Below are positions 36,704 through 45,664 of a stretch of 64,000 bases of DNA, in pieces. A program made the translations under genes and the position numbers. Each line of letters starts with the position of its first letter. Position 1 is the first letter of the stretch. Origin of the DNA: Magnetococcales bacterium (GTDB taxonomy: Bacteria > Pseudomonadota > Magnetococcia > Magnetococcales > JADFWU01). The notes under the pieces are model-generated. The model made no database searches. It worked only from the letters and a program-made list of their open reading frames with translations, and was not told where the DNA came from. Location of the stretch: assembly GCA_015234045.1 (NCBI GenBank), contig JADFWU010000014.1, positions 1-64,000 of the forward strand, written 5' to 3'.

Positions 36704-37066
36704 ATGAAGAAAACCCTGATGTTGGCTGTGGCTTTAGCGTTTACAATGTCTGCTGGCTACTCCCATGCGGATGGTGCCAAACTGGCCAAGCGTAAATGCG
36801 GTACTTGTCATGATCTGAGTGACAAACAAAAGAAAAAAGTTGGTCCGCCTCTGTGGGGTGTGGCTGGTCGTCCTGTCGCTTCGGTTGAAGGCTTCAAGTA
36901 TTCAGGCCCTATGCAGGACAAGGGCGGCGTTTGGGATGATGCTAATCTGGATGCGTTCCTGACAAAGCCAGCTACGGCTGTACGTAAGACCAAAATGAAA
37001 TTCGCCGGTCTTAAAAAGGATGATGAGCGTGCTGCGGTAATCGAATATCTGCACACACTCAAGTAG
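36704..37066 (+). CDS. Soluble class I cytochrome c
   Basis: A 120-residue periplasmic monohaem cytochrome. The signal peptide (hydrophobic about 6-17) likely ends after SHA (residue 22). The haem motif is CGTCH (32-36), VGPPLWGVAGRP follows as in cytochrome c2/c550 proteins, and the methionine ligand is in KTKMKFAGL. It is paralogous to each half of the dihaem protein encoded 320 bases downstream. AGGAG precedes the ATG, and a strong terminator follows. Confidence 0.9.
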   Translation: MKKTLMLAVALAFTMSAGYSHADGAKLAKRKCGTCHDLSDKQKKKVGPPLWGVAGRPVASVEGFKYSGPMQDKGGVWDDANLDAFLTKPATAVRKTKMKFAGLKKDDERAAVIEYLHTLK

Positions 37067-37084
37067 ATTGCTTTGATGTTATGG

Positions 37085-37110
37085 AAAAGGCGGCCTTGGC
37101 CGCCTTTTTT
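37085..37110 (+). terminator. Rho-independent terminator of the cytochrome c gene
   Basis: AAAAGGCGGCC (37085-37095), two bases, then GGCCGCCTTTTTT (37098-37110). A GC-rich stem with a T-run, 19 bases after the stop codon. Confidence 0.92.
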
Positions 37111-37161
37111 GTTTCTGATTATGAAAAGTTACTGAGAGAGTTTTTATGGTTAAGGGTGTTC

Positions 37162-37322
37162 TGTAACGGATTCGCCTAAGAATTGAATGGTCAGTTGTTC
37201 CGGTCCTGGTGATGTTTTTGCTCTGATGATCTGTTTCGCCTATCAAAAGTGGTGCAAGAACATCACCAGGACCACCATTCAGATGGGTAGAGATTGTCTG
37301 GTTTTGAGCCGAAATGACGATA
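37162..37322. repeat. Dispersed palindromic element, copy C (diverged)
   Basis: About 161 bp between the two cytochrome genes. The core arms are TCCTGGTGATGTTTTTGC (37204-37221) and GCAAGAACATCACCAGGA (37254-37271). The left end reads TGTAACGGATTCGCC and the right end GAAATGACGATAC, both diverged forms of the terminal repeats of copy B. Its length is the same as copy B, which supports one discrete element. Confidence 0.78.
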
Positions 37323-37386
37323 CTGCAAGAGTGGGCGAGTCTTATGTCAAGTCTAGCTTGAGAAGTTATAAATTCAGGGGTGCAGA

Positions 37387-38235
37387 TTGAAACGCCGGAA
37401 TAAAAACTTCATACTTCTGTTTGGGGTCGTGGTTGCATTGATCTTTTTCTTTTTTACTCAAGGAAGAGATCTGCTTAATCCGAAAGCCCAAAAATCAGAC
37501 ACACATCAGCGACAGAGCGAAGAGAATTCTCTTGTAGCTCAAGGACGTCAGTTGGCGCGGGCCTGTATGGCTTGTCATGATTTCAAGTCATCCAAGAGGA
37601 TGATGGTGGGGCCGCCATTGTGGAATATCTATCACATGCCTGCCGCCCAAGTGCCGGATTTTGTATATTCCCGTGCCCATAAAGATAAAGCGAAAAGCGG
37701 TTGCCTTGTGTGGAATGAGTCCAATCTGGATCGTTACCTGGATAGCCCCAGGACATTTATTCCTGGTAATCGGATGGCTTTCTCCGGTATGCACAATAAG
37801 ACAGACCGGCGTGCGCTGATCGCATTTATCAAAACCATGCGTGATGATCGGGGTATGTTGGCTTCATTGCCGCCTGAATCAGAACAGATGAATATTTTGC
37901 GTATGAGTGCCTCTGAGCCTGCTTTGATGGCTCAAGGTGCAGCGGAGAGCAGGCGTTGTGTGGCGTGCCATGATCTCAGCCAAGCTAAGAAAAATGGTGT
38001 TGGGCCGCATCTTTGGGGCATTGTCGGACGCGGTGTTGCCAATGTTGATGGATTTTGTTACTCCAAACCACTGTTGAAAAAGGCAGCTGTCAATCACGTT
38101 TGGGATGATGCGGCGCTGTTTGTTTTTCTAAAAGAGGCGCATGCGTATCAGCCGGGAAGTGGGTTGCGGTTTGAAGGTATTGAAAACAAAGAAGTGCGTG
38201 CAGGATTGGTTGGCTACTTGAGGACACTGCAATAG
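37387..38235 (+). CDS. Membrane-anchored dihaem cytochrome c, second haem lacks the Met ligand
   Basis: A 282-residue protein: an N-terminal membrane segment (about 8-24), then two cytochrome c domains, each like the preceding gene product. Haem motifs are CMACH (60-64) and CVACH (191-195). Domain 1 keeps the distal methionine (GNRMAFSGM); at the same place domain 2 has leucine (GSGLRFEGI). The second haem may thus be high-spin or use another ligand. The start is a TTG with AGGGG six bases upstream. Its stop abuts the smpB ATG, so they are co-transcribed. Confidence 0.82.
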   Translation: MKRRNKNFILLFGVVVALIFFFFTQGRDLLNPKAQKSDTHQRQSEENSLVAQGRQLARACMACHDFKSSKRMMVGPPLWNIYHMPAAQVPDFVYSRAHKDKAKSGCLVWNESNLDRYLDSPRTFIPGNRMAFSGMHNKTDRRALIAFIKTMRDDRGMLASLPPESEQMNILRMSASEPALMAQGAAESRRCVACHDLSQAKKNGVGPHLWGIVGRGVANVDGFCYSKPLLKKAAVNHVWDDAALFVFLKEAHAYQPGSGLRFEGIENKEVRAGLVGYLRTLQ

Positions 38236-38691
38236 ATGTCTATTAAAATCATTACAAAAAATCGCAAAGCGCGATACAACTACGAGATTATCGAGAAGAT
38301 AGAGGCTGGTGTGCAGTTGTATGGCACTGAAGTCAAATCTATTCGTACCGGACGCATGAGTGTGAATGAGGCGTACGCGGTGGTGACGCGCAATGAGTTG
38401 TTTCTGCTCAATGCCAATATTCCCGAGTACAATTTCGGCAATATCAATAACCATGATGCGTTTCGTTCGCGTAAGTTGCTGGTTCATAAGGGTGAATTGC
38501 GTCGGTTGATCGGTATTACCAAAGAGAAGGGGATGGCGTTGATTCCCATGGCTGTTTATTGGAAAGGGCCATGGGTGAAGGTGGAAGTTGGTATTGGTAA
38601 AGGTAAAAAACTGTTCGATAAACGCCAGTCCACCAAGGATCGTGAGTGGGGTCGAGAAAAACAACGCCTGATGAAACAGGATTTTTCGTAG
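38236..38691 (+). CDS. smpB: SsrA-binding protein
   Basis: A 151-residue RNA-binding protein that works with tmRNA to rescue stalled ribosomes. The family core ARYNYEIIEKIEAGVQLYGTEVKSIR lies near the start, and the C-terminal basic tail (FDKRQSTKDREWGREKQRLMKQ) is the part that enters the ribosomal mRNA channel. Length is standard. Its ATG directly follows the stop of the dihaem cytochrome gene. The tmRNA gene itself was not seen in the window. Confidence 0.95.
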   Translation: MSIKIITKNRKARYNYEIIEKIEAGVQLYGTEVKSIRTGRMSVNEAYAVVTRNELFLLNANIPEYNFGNINNHDAFRSRKLLVHKGELRRLIGITKEKGMALIPMAVYWKGPWVKVEVGIGKGKKLFDKRQSTKDREWGREKQRLMKQDFS

Positions 38692-38702
38692 AGGGTGAGC
38701 GG

Positions 38703-39638
38703 ATGCGGGTCGTCCTGGCTGAACCAAGAGGATTTTGTGCGGGTGTGGATCGCGCCATTGCTATTGTGGATCGTGCGTTAGAGAAGTTTGGTGCGCCCAT
38801 CTATGTACGCCATGAGATTGTTCACAACCGCCATGTGGTAGAAGGGTTGCGTGTAAAAGGTGCTGTATTTGTTGATGAATTGGATGATGTGCCGGATGGT
38901 GAGACGGTGATCTACTCTGCACATGGTGTTTCCAAAGCGGTTCAGGAGGAGGGCGCATCGCGTCCGTTGCGGGTATTGGATGCTACCTGTCCGTTGGTTT
39001 CCAAGGTGCATCGTGAGGCGATTCGTTTGGATCAGGAAGGGTATCAGGTGATCCTGATTGGTCATAAGGGACACCCTGAGGTTGAGGGAACCATCGGGCA
39101 CCTACCTCAAGGGCGGGTTGCCGTGGTGTCGGATGGAGATGAAGTTGCGGTATTGCCAGACGCTTCAAGTGATTTGGTGGCATATATTACCCAGACCACC
39201 TTATCCGTTGATGAAACGGCGGAGACTGTGTCCGCTTTGGGAAAACGTTTTCCAGGTATTCGCGGACCGGATCGTGAGGATATCTGCTATGCCACTCAAA
39301 ACCGTCAAAATGCGGTAAAGGCGCTGGCTGAGCAGTGTGATTTGATTTTAGTCTTGGGTGCGCCCAACTCCAGCAACTCCAATCGCCTGCGTGAAGTTGC
39401 CGAACGGGCCGGAACGGATGCCAAGTTGATTGAGTCGGCAGCGGATGTGGAAACGGCTTGGCTGACCGGTGTAAACTGCCTGGGCATCACGGCTGGAGCT
39501 TCCGCGCCGGAGAATCTGGTCAATGAGTTGTTGGACTTTCTCAAAGATCGTATCAGTGCAACCGAGGTGCTTTCTGTCAGTCAGGAGTTGATGAGTTTCC
39601 CGCTACCAAAAGAGTTGCAGGATTGGGCTGAGTTCTGA
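38703..39638 (+). CDS. ispH: 4-hydroxy-3-methylbut-2-enyl diphosphate reductase
   Basis: Iron-sulfur enzyme of 311 residues, the last step of the non-mevalonate isoprenoid pathway. The three cluster cysteines are C12 (RGFCAGV), C96 (DATCPLVSK) and C195 (EDICYATQNRQ). NSSNSNRL and GITAGASAPE complete the substrate site. The ATG at 38703 has GAGGGTGAG upstream; the longer frame from 38646 runs into smpB. It starts 11 bases after smpB ends. Confidence 0.95.
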   Translation: MRVVLAEPRGFCAGVDRAIAIVDRALEKFGAPIYVRHEIVHNRHVVEGLRVKGAVFVDELDDVPDGETVIYSAHGVSKAVQEEGASRPLRVLDATCPLVSKVHREAIRLDQEGYQVILIGHKGHPEVEGTIGHLPQGRVAVVSDGDEVAVLPDASSDLVAYITQTTLSVDETAETVSALGKRFPGIRGPDREDICYATQNRQNAVKALAEQCDLILVLGAPNSSNSNRLREVAERAGTDAKLIESAADVETAWLTGVNCLGITAGASAPENLVNELLDFLKDRISATEVLSVSQELMSFPLPKELQDWAEF

Positions 39639-39753
39639 TTTATATATGAATTACGCAATTGTCAGTTGAAACAGCCATCAAAGTGTGCAATGTCATTCCC
39701 GCCTCCTATCCCTGCCGAATATCCAATCCGTCCATGTTTTTGACTATGCCTCT

Positions 39754-39785
39754 TTTGCCCTTTTGCCCTTTTGCCCTTTTGCAGT
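39754..39785. repeat. Octamer tandem repeat CTTTTGCC x4
   Basis: Four consecutive 8-base units, the last with one mismatch, in the gap between ispH and the flagellin cluster. It is not in a gene and lies just outside the flagellin terminator, so its effect is probably small. Confidence 0.85.
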
Positions 39786-39790
39786 ATGTG

Positions 39791-39832
39791 TAAAAACAAA
39801 AAAACCGCCCCTCATCCATGAGGTGGCGGTTA
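39791..39832 (-). terminator. Rho-independent terminator of the flagellin cluster
   Basis: Read on the minus strand, AACCGCC, an inner CCTCAT/ATGAGG stem, GGCGGTT and then TTTTTTTGTTTTT. The stem lies at 39803-39831. A second perfect 11-bp hairpin (39842-39852 with 39862-39872) lies between it and the flagellin stop codon. Confidence 0.88.
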
Positions 39833-39905
39833 TAAAGGCCGCTGATCTGAACGGGGAAGATGTTCAGATCAGGTACAGCAAGCTCGTGAACTATCAGCGC
39901 CCTGA

Positions 39906-40724
39906 TTAGTTCAACAAGAGAAGAGCAAGTTGCGGTTGCTGATTGGCTTGAGCCAAAACAGCGGTGCCCGCTTGCTGGAGAATCGCATTCCTGGTCAGGT
40001 TGCTTGTCTCCGTAGCAATATCAGCATCCATGATCCGGGAACGCGCAGCTTCAGTGTTCTCGGAAATGTTGCTCAAACTGGCAATGGCCGATTCCATGCG
40101 GTTCTGAACCGCACCCAACGTGGCGCGAATGTCAGAAACGCTGGCAATAGCAGAGTCCAGCGTGGTGATTGCAGTATTAGCTACCGTTTGTTGGGAAATG
40201 TTAACCGCGTTAACGCCAAGATCCGTTGCTGACGCACTGTCGATTGTCATGGCAATGGTTTGGCCAGCGTCTGGGCCGACCTGGATCTTGTTTGCGTTAA
40301 TGCCACCGAGCAACAACGTTTTGTCGTTGAATTCGGTGTCACTGGCAATACGGGCCACTTCGGAAATCAGCTCGTCCAGTTCCGTCTGGAGATCTTGCCG
40401 ATCACTGGTGGTATAGGTGTCACTGGCAGCTTGCACAGCCAGTTCACGCATCCGCTGCAAGGCGCTTTCGGTCTCATCCAGAGCACCGTCAGCAACTTGA
40501 ACCAGAGAAATCGCGTCATTAGCGTTGCGAATCGCCTGGTTGGTGCCACGAATTTGAGCGGTCATCTTGCCAGCGATGGAAAGACCAGCCGCATCATCCG
40601 CAGCAGAGTTCACGCGCAGACCAGAGGAGAGACGCGCAAACGTCTTGCCCAGCTGGTTGGTGGACTCATTGAGATGACGACGCGCGGTTAGGGCGGCGAT
40701 ATTACCATTGATTGAGAGAGCCAT
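39906..40724 (-). CDS. fliC: Flagellin (copy 3 of three tandem genes)
   Basis: Short flagellin of 272 residues forming the flagellar filament. The conserved N-terminal D0/D1 part (LGKTFARLSSGLRVNSAADDAAGLSIAG) and C-terminal D1/D0 part (ESAIASLSNISENTEAARSRIMDADIA, then ILQQAGTAVLAQANQQPQLALLLLN) flank a short central region. It is exported unprocessed through the type III flagellar system. AGGAGAAT precedes the start. It is the last gene of three and is followed by the terminator at 39791-39832. Confidence 0.95.
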   Translation of the reverse strand: MALSINGNIAALTARRHLNESTNQLGKTFARLSSGLRVNSAADDAAGLSIAGKMTAQIRGTNQAIRNANDAISLVQVADGALDETESALQRMRELAVQAASDTYTTSDRQDLQTELDELISEVARIASDTEFNDKTLLLGGINANKIQVGPDAGQTIAMTIDSASATDLGVNAVNISQQTVANTAITTLDSAIASVSDIRATLGAVQNRMESAIASLSNISENTEAARSRIMDADIATETSNLTRNAILQQAGTAVLAQANQQPQLALLLLN

Positions 40725-40785
40725 CTTTATTCTCCTGAAACAATTTGTTTCCTGTTTCTAAACTGTTGACCATCAAGCCTGTCAG

Positions 40786-41661
40786 TTACCGCAATAGCAT
40801 GAGTGCCAATTGAGGTTGCTGATTGGCTTGAGCCAGAACCGCTGTGCCTGCTTGTTGCAGGATAGAGTTTCTGGTCAAATTGCTGGTCTCTTCAGCAATA
40901 TCTGCATCCATAATCCGGGAACGCGCTGATTCAGTGTTTTCAGACATGTTGGTCAAGCTGGAAGCAGCTGATTCCAATCGATTTTGGGTCGCGCCAAGCG
41001 TGGCCCGAATGTCCGAAATACTCGCGATAGCTGTATCCAGAGTCGTGATGGCTGAGGCGGCAAATGAAGCGCCGGTCTCCGCACCCGTAGCACTGAAATG
41101 TAGATTCGTTCCGTCGAGTAGAATGCCTACTGTTGAGGCCGCAGCTGCATTGATGGTCAAATCAATGGTTTGCCCTGCGTCCGCACCGATCATGAACTTG
41201 AAGGCTGTTGTGCCAGCGGTGCTGTATCCACCTGCCGCACTGCCGCCAAGTAAATTTTGTCCGTTGAACTCCGTGTCTGCCGAAATCCGGTTGATCTCGG
41301 AGATGAGCTGATGAAGCTCTGTCTGGAGGTCTGAACGGTCACTTGTTGTCAACGTGTCGCTGGCCGCCTGAACGGACAGTTCCCGCATGCGCTGAAGCGC
41401 ACTCGTGGTCTCTTCCAGAGCACCATCCGCAACTTGAATCAATGAAATCGCATCATTGGTGTTGCGAACAGCCTGGTTGGCACCGCGAATTTGGGCAGTC
41501 ATCTTGGAGGCGATGGACAGTCCTGCCGCATCGTCCGCCGCTGAATTGACCCGAAGCCCGGACGAAAGCCGTGCAAAGGTCTTGCCCAAGGAACTGGTAG
41601 CATTGCTCAGATTGCGCCGTGCGGAGAGCGACGTGATATTTGAATTAATGGAGAGAGACAT
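40786..41661 (-). CDS. fliC: Flagellin (copy 2 of three tandem genes)
   Basis: A 291-residue flagellin, the longest of the three because of a larger central region (about residues 150-210, with GGYSTAGTTAFKFMIGADAG and NLHFSATGAETGASF). Ends are nearly the same as in the flanking copies, with differences such as ELSVQAASDTLTTSDRSDLQTE and a final LALMLLR. AGGAGAA precedes the ATG. Three similar but not identical flagellins suggest a filament of mixed or stage-specific composition. Confidence 0.95.
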   Translation of the reverse strand: MSLSINSNITSLSARRNLSNATSSLGKTFARLSSGLRVNSAADDAAGLSIASKMTAQIRGANQAVRNTNDAISLIQVADGALEETTSALQRMRELSVQAASDTLTTSDRSDLQTELHQLISEINRISADTEFNGQNLLGGSAAGGYSTAGTTAFKFMIGADAGQTIDLTINAAAASTVGILLDGTNLHFSATGAETGASFAASAITTLDTAIASISDIRATLGATQNRLESAASSLTNMSENTESARSRIMDADIAEETSNLTRNSILQQAGTAVLAQANQQPQLALMLLR

Positions 41662-41693
41662 ACTGTTCTCCTGTCACCTTATCGCTAAACCGC

Positions 41694-42554
41694 TCAGTTC
41701 AAAAGAAGCAGAGCCAGCTGTGGTTGTTGATTAGCTTGAGCCAATACCGCTGTGCCTGCTTGTTGCAGGATGGCGTTTCTGGTCAGATTGCTTGTTTCCG
41801 AAGCGATGTCCGCATCCATGATGCGTCCACGTGCTGCCTCGGTGTTTTCTGACAGATTGCTCAAACTCGCTATTGCTGATTCCAGACGGTTCTGAACCGC
41901 GCCCAGTGTGGCACGAATATCAGAAACACTATCCAGAGCCGTATCCACCGCTGTAATCACCGAACCCGCTCTGAGTTGAGCAGATGTGGTGGTCATGGCC
42001 GTGATGTCCGCTGCACTGCCCATGTTGGATGCAATTACACCGATAGCCGATGTGCCCGCATGTTTGATGGCCAGATCAATGGTTTTTCCAGCATCGTGAC
42101 CGATGTGGAATTTCACCTCAAAACTGCCGTTGGTTCCAGCCAGAAGATTCTGATCATTAAACTCGGTATCTGATGAGATACGGTCGATTTCAGACAGAAG
42201 TTCTGTCACCTCTTCCCAAAGATCGGATCGATCTGAAGTGGTGTATGTGTCGCTGGAAGCTTGAACTGCCAGCTCTCGCATCCGCTGCAAGGCATTTTCG
42301 GTCTCAGCGAGGGCGCCTTCCGCTACCTGAGCCAGAGAAATGGCATCATTGGCATTGCGGATGGCTTGGTTTGTTCCCCGAATTTGAGCCGTCATTCCTG
42401 TGGCAATCGAGAGTCCTGCTGCGTCGTCCGCTGCGGAATTAACCCGCAATCCAGACGACAAGCGGGCAAAAGTCTTACCGAGCCTGTCTGATGCACTGTT
42501 CAAGTGCCGACGGGCGGTAAGTGCCGCTATGTTGCTATTAATCGTGAGAGACAT
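41694..42554 (-). CDS. fliC: Flagellin (copy 1 of three tandem genes)
   Basis: A 286-residue flagellin and first of the tandem set. The D0/D1 ends are conserved (LNSASDRLGKTFARLSSGLR; QQAGTAVLAQANQQPQ). The central part differs from both others (NGSFEVKFHIGHDAGKTIDL, then SNMGSAADITAMTTTSAQ). It faces a ~650-base AT-rich region that must carry the promoter; 32 bases separate it from copy 2. Confidence 0.95.
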   Translation of the reverse strand: MSLTINSNIAALTARRHLNSASDRLGKTFARLSSGLRVNSAADDAAGLSIATGMTAQIRGTNQAIRNANDAISLAQVAEGALAETENALQRMRELAVQASSDTYTTSDRSDLWEEVTELLSEIDRISSDTEFNDQNLLAGTNGSFEVKFHIGHDAGKTIDLAIKHAGTSAIGVIASNMGSAADITAMTTTSAQLRAGSVITAVDTALDSVSDIRATLGAVQNRLESAIASLSNLSENTEAARGRIMDADIASETSNLTRNAILQQAGTAVLAQANQQPQLALLLLN

Positions 42555-43239
42555 GGTTCCTTACCTCAAACTCCTTGATTGAAACGATCCCCTACGAAAC
42601 GTTTCAAAAAGGCTCCCATCCTTGGTTGTCATTGGGCTGTTCGTTTAATCGGGCCAACCCAACCCGAATATTTCCAAATTATTTCTTTCCTTGAGTCCTC
42701 AGTGAGTGCCTCCTTTCGATCCTATATTACTTATAAATAAATCATAGTTGGCGTTTGCGCCGATTCTCTGGAACAAATCAACCATTATTTTTTTCAACTA
42801 TTTGATTGAACGAGTAAAAAATCGCTAAAGTCGATAGTTGGTTTTTTCCAGGTTGATTACTCCCTAGTCCACTTATCGGAATTCTCTTAACGGGACTTGA
42901 GTGAAAAATTGCCCCTTTTTCAAAAAAAAGCGATTTTTTCTTCTGGTTGGAAAAATCGCGCCTATGTCGGAAAAACGGCTGCTTTAGACCATGTGTTTGT
43001 GGTGTTCTGTTTTTAACGTATTGATAATGAATGCTTTTTGTTGGCAGGGTGAGTTTTTGGGCTATAGTTGTTTTGTTCGAAATGTTGACTGATGTTGCGT
43101 GATATAATTGGAAACCATATTGTTGAGGAGTGTGGAATAAATCGAGTGTCTCAATTTCACGGTTGGAAGGGCGCTTTTACTGTTCATCACTGTCAGCAAG
43201 GATATGATCCGGCGGCTTTTGCAAGGAGCGATACAAAGC
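42555..43239. promoter_or_regulatory. AT-rich divergent control region upstream of the flagellins
   Basis: About 685 bases without a gene, between the flagellins (minus) and the hybrid kinase (plus). I searched for flagellar sigma-28 (TAAA-N15-GCCGATAA) and sigma-54 (TGGCAC-N5-TTGC) promoters. I found only fragments, such as TTATCGGA near 42873-42880, which is the complement of a partial sigma-28 -10 without its -35. The clearest structure is the hairpin listed separately at 42930-42959. Confidence 0.4.
42922..42959 (-). terminator. Terminator-like hairpin in the flagellin leader region
   Basis: GCGATTTTT (42930-42938) and AAAAATCGC (42951-42959) pair over nine bases. On the minus strand the stem is followed by eight T residues, giving an intrinsic terminator shape. 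It faces the flagellin genes from about 370 bases upstream, so it would act on a long flagellin leader or on transcripts entering from the kinase side. Confidence 0.55.
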
Positions 43240-45645
43240 ATGATGAATCGAGGTCATCTGATCTGCGTATGCGTCAACGATACCGCAACCCCCGATTGGT
43301 CATTACGACTGGCTGAGGAGGGCTGGTCTGTGATTACGCTCACTCCTGAACAATTGGATAGTGAACGGATTGAGGTTGAAACCGCTGCTATGGTGGTAGT
43401 CAACAATGCCAAGGGTTGGCTGGACAGTGACTTTGCCACCGAGTCACATGCGCGACATGGTCTGTCGTGGTTGCTGCTTTTTGATGCGTGGAACCAGGAC
43501 TATCTTGCTCGTGCTTTGGCTTTGGGTCATTCGCACTGGCTTGTGCGTGACATGGCAGGGCAGTGGTTGGATATGTTGCCAGGTATGGTCGCTCGACTGG
43601 TGGGTACGTCACATCGCTCTCTACGCCGGCATGTGCGGCTACTGCTGAACTCTCTTGATGAGGGTGTCGTTGGGCTGCGTCCCAGAGGTGAAATCGCCTG
43701 GATTAACAGTGCCGCGCTACGCATCATCGGCATGAGCGCGGATGATGTGTTGGAAAATAGGCAGGAAGATGTTCTCCAGCTGTATGAACAACCAAGACAA
43801 GAAAATAGTGATATGCCTGAGTCGTTGGCATGGTCTGTCAGTCGGGATGGTTTTGATATTCTCTCTTTGGATTGTTGGTGTCAGAGCGGTGGTGATAACC
43901 GAGTGCCTGTCTCTTTTTCACTGACACCAATCTCCGGCGATCCAGGCTTGGCAGGCGTGGCGATCCTTCAGGACATCAGTGAGCGAAAGGATATGGAACG
44001 TGTGCTGAGAAAGGTGCGTAAAGAGGCGCAAACCGCCACGCGGGCCAAGACCGAATTCCTAGCCACAATGAGCCACGAAATCCGCACGCCAATGAATGCC
44101 ATCATCGGCATGTCAGAGCTATTGGGACAAACCCGACTCACTGCCGAGCAGGAGCGGTATATCAATATTTTTCGTCACTCCGGTGAAGTCTTGTTGGATC
44201 TGATTAACGATATTCTTGATCTGTCCAATGTTGAGGCAGGTTTGCTGGAGGTGGATCACACGCCATTTGATCTGATCGAATTGGTGGACAGTATTGCCGA
44301 TATCATGGGGCTACGTGCTCTGGATAAGGAACTATACATGTTGACCCATTTTAGCCCCTCTGTGCCGTGTGATGTGGTGGGCGACCCTGCACGGCTCAGG
44401 CAGATTTTGGTGAATCTGGTCGGTAATGCTATTAAGTTTACCGAGCGTGGTGAGGTTGGTATTCGGATCAGTTGGGAATCCACTGATGAGAGGATGGGGC
44501 TGTTTCGCTTTGCGGTGTCGGATACCGGAATTGGTATCTCTCAAGAGAAACAGAAATCCATTTTTCAGCCCTTTACTCAAGCGGACTCCTCGGTAACGCG
44601 TACTCATGGCGGTACCGGGTTGGGTTTGACAATTTGTCACCGTCTTGTGGATCTCATGGGCGGTTCCATACATGTGAAAAGCCGACCTGGGCGTGGCAGT
44701 ACTTTCTGGTTTGAGGTGCCTTTGGAGTATCGGCATCAGTCCAAACAGGTGGAGCATCGTGGTTTGCCAGATTTTACTGGCTGTCGGATGTTGCTCCACT
44801 CGGACAGCTATGCCTCAAAATTGGCACTGCGTGAGATGCTTGGTGTGGTGAATATGGAGGTCAAGACCGTGGGCAACCATGATGCCCTGGTGCGTGAAAT
44901 AGAAGTTGCTTGGGCACGTGGTGCGCCGTATCACGTCATTGGGCTTGATTCTCAAACGCCATTTCCTGGGATGGATAAATTCATCTATGCCAGCCGCCTG
45001 CGCGGGCGACAACAGTGTGGTACTACGCCGATTTTGATCTTTTCTCTGCCTGGTCCACGTCGAGATCCAGAAAAACTCAGTCGTTTGGGGGTTACTCAAA
45101 TTATCAAGCCCATCCGCCGCAATGAACTCATTGCCACGGTTGCTCAGTTGCTCAATATCGTATGGGATCAGCATGATGCCGAATCAGATCAACATGATGA
45201 GCGTTATCTGACGGATAGTGCCAGACCAATGAAAATCTTATTGGCAGAGGATTCAGTTGATAATGCTCTGCTTATCCGTGCTTACCTGGAAAAAACGCCC
45301 CATAAGGTTGACGTGGCGGAAAATGGGCGGTTGGCTACTGAAATGTTTATACAGAATGAGTACGACTTGGTGTTGATGGATGTTCAAATGCCCATTCTGG
45401 ATGGATACAGCGCCACACGGGAGATTCGTGCCTGGGAGGTGGAAAATAATCAACCCCCCACTAAAATCCTCGCCCTTACTGCCAACGTGCTGCAAGAGCA
45501 CCGTCGTCGAAGTATCGCGAGTGGGTGTGATGGTCATCTCACAAAACCCATAAAAAAACGTGAGCTTATGCGTGAGATACATCGATTCAGCAAAGAGGAT
45601 ACTCTGGAGGATGTTGAACAGATCCCGATTCCGCTACCAGAGTAG
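43240..45645 (+). CDS. Hybrid sensor histidine kinase with C-terminal receiver
   Basis: A cytoplasmic kinase of 801 residues with no membrane segments. An N-terminal unassigned domain (about 1-130) is followed by a PAS domain (about 135-250), a HisKA dimer domain with H279 in TMSHEIRTPMNAI, and the ATPase domain (NLVGNAIKF, SDTGIGIS, GGTGLGLTI). A first receiver-like domain (about 510-635) is degenerate, with LLHSDS in place of the acidic pair. The C-terminal receiver is complete, with D714 in VLMDVQMPILDGYSA and the TKP lysine. The ATG at 43240 has AAGGAG 11 bases upstream; an ATG at 43204 has only a crowded site. It is divergent from the flagellins. Confidence 0.9.
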   Translation: MMNRGHLICVCVNDTATPDWSLRLAEEGWSVITLTPEQLDSERIEVETAAMVVVNNAKGWLDSDFATESHARHGLSWLLLFDAWNQDYLARALALGHSHWLVRDMAGQWLDMLPGMVARLVGTSHRSLRRHVRLLLNSLDEGVVGLRPRGEIAWINSAALRIIGMSADDVLENRQEDVLQLYEQPRQENSDMPESLAWSVSRDGFDILSLDCWCQSGGDNRVPVSFSLTPISGDPGLAGVAILQDISERKDMERVLRKVRKEAQTATRAKTEFLATMSHEIRTPMNAIIGMSELLGQTRLTAEQERYINIFRHSGEVLLDLINDILDLSNVEAGLLEVDHTPFDLIELVDSIADIMGLRALDKELYMLTHFSPSVPCDVVGDPARLRQILVNLVGNAIKFTERGEVGIRISWESTDERMGLFRFAVSDTGIGISQEKQKSIFQPFTQADSSVTRTHGGTGLGLTICHRLVDLMGGSIHVKSRPGRGSTFWFEVPLEYRHQSKQVEHRGLPDFTGCRMLLHSDSYASKLALREMLGVVNMEVKTVGNHDALVREIEVAWARGAPYHVIGLDSQTPFPGMDKFIYASRLRGRQQCGTTPILIFSLPGPRRDPEKLSRLGVTQIIKPIRRNELIATVAQLLNIVWDQHDAESDQHDERYLTDSARPMKILLAEDSVDNALLIRAYLEKTPHKVDVAENGRLATEMFIQNEYDLVLMDVQMPILDGYSATREIRAWEVENNQPPTKILALTANVLQEHRRRSIASGCDGHLTKPIKKRELMREIHRFSKEDTLEDVEQIPIPLPE

Positions 45646-45664
45646 CCTAGGCTATAAGTATGCC

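Noticed and set aside
42555-43239. A sigma-28 or sigma-54 flagellin promoter
   Set aside because: Only partial matches without correct spacing; not enough to call a site.
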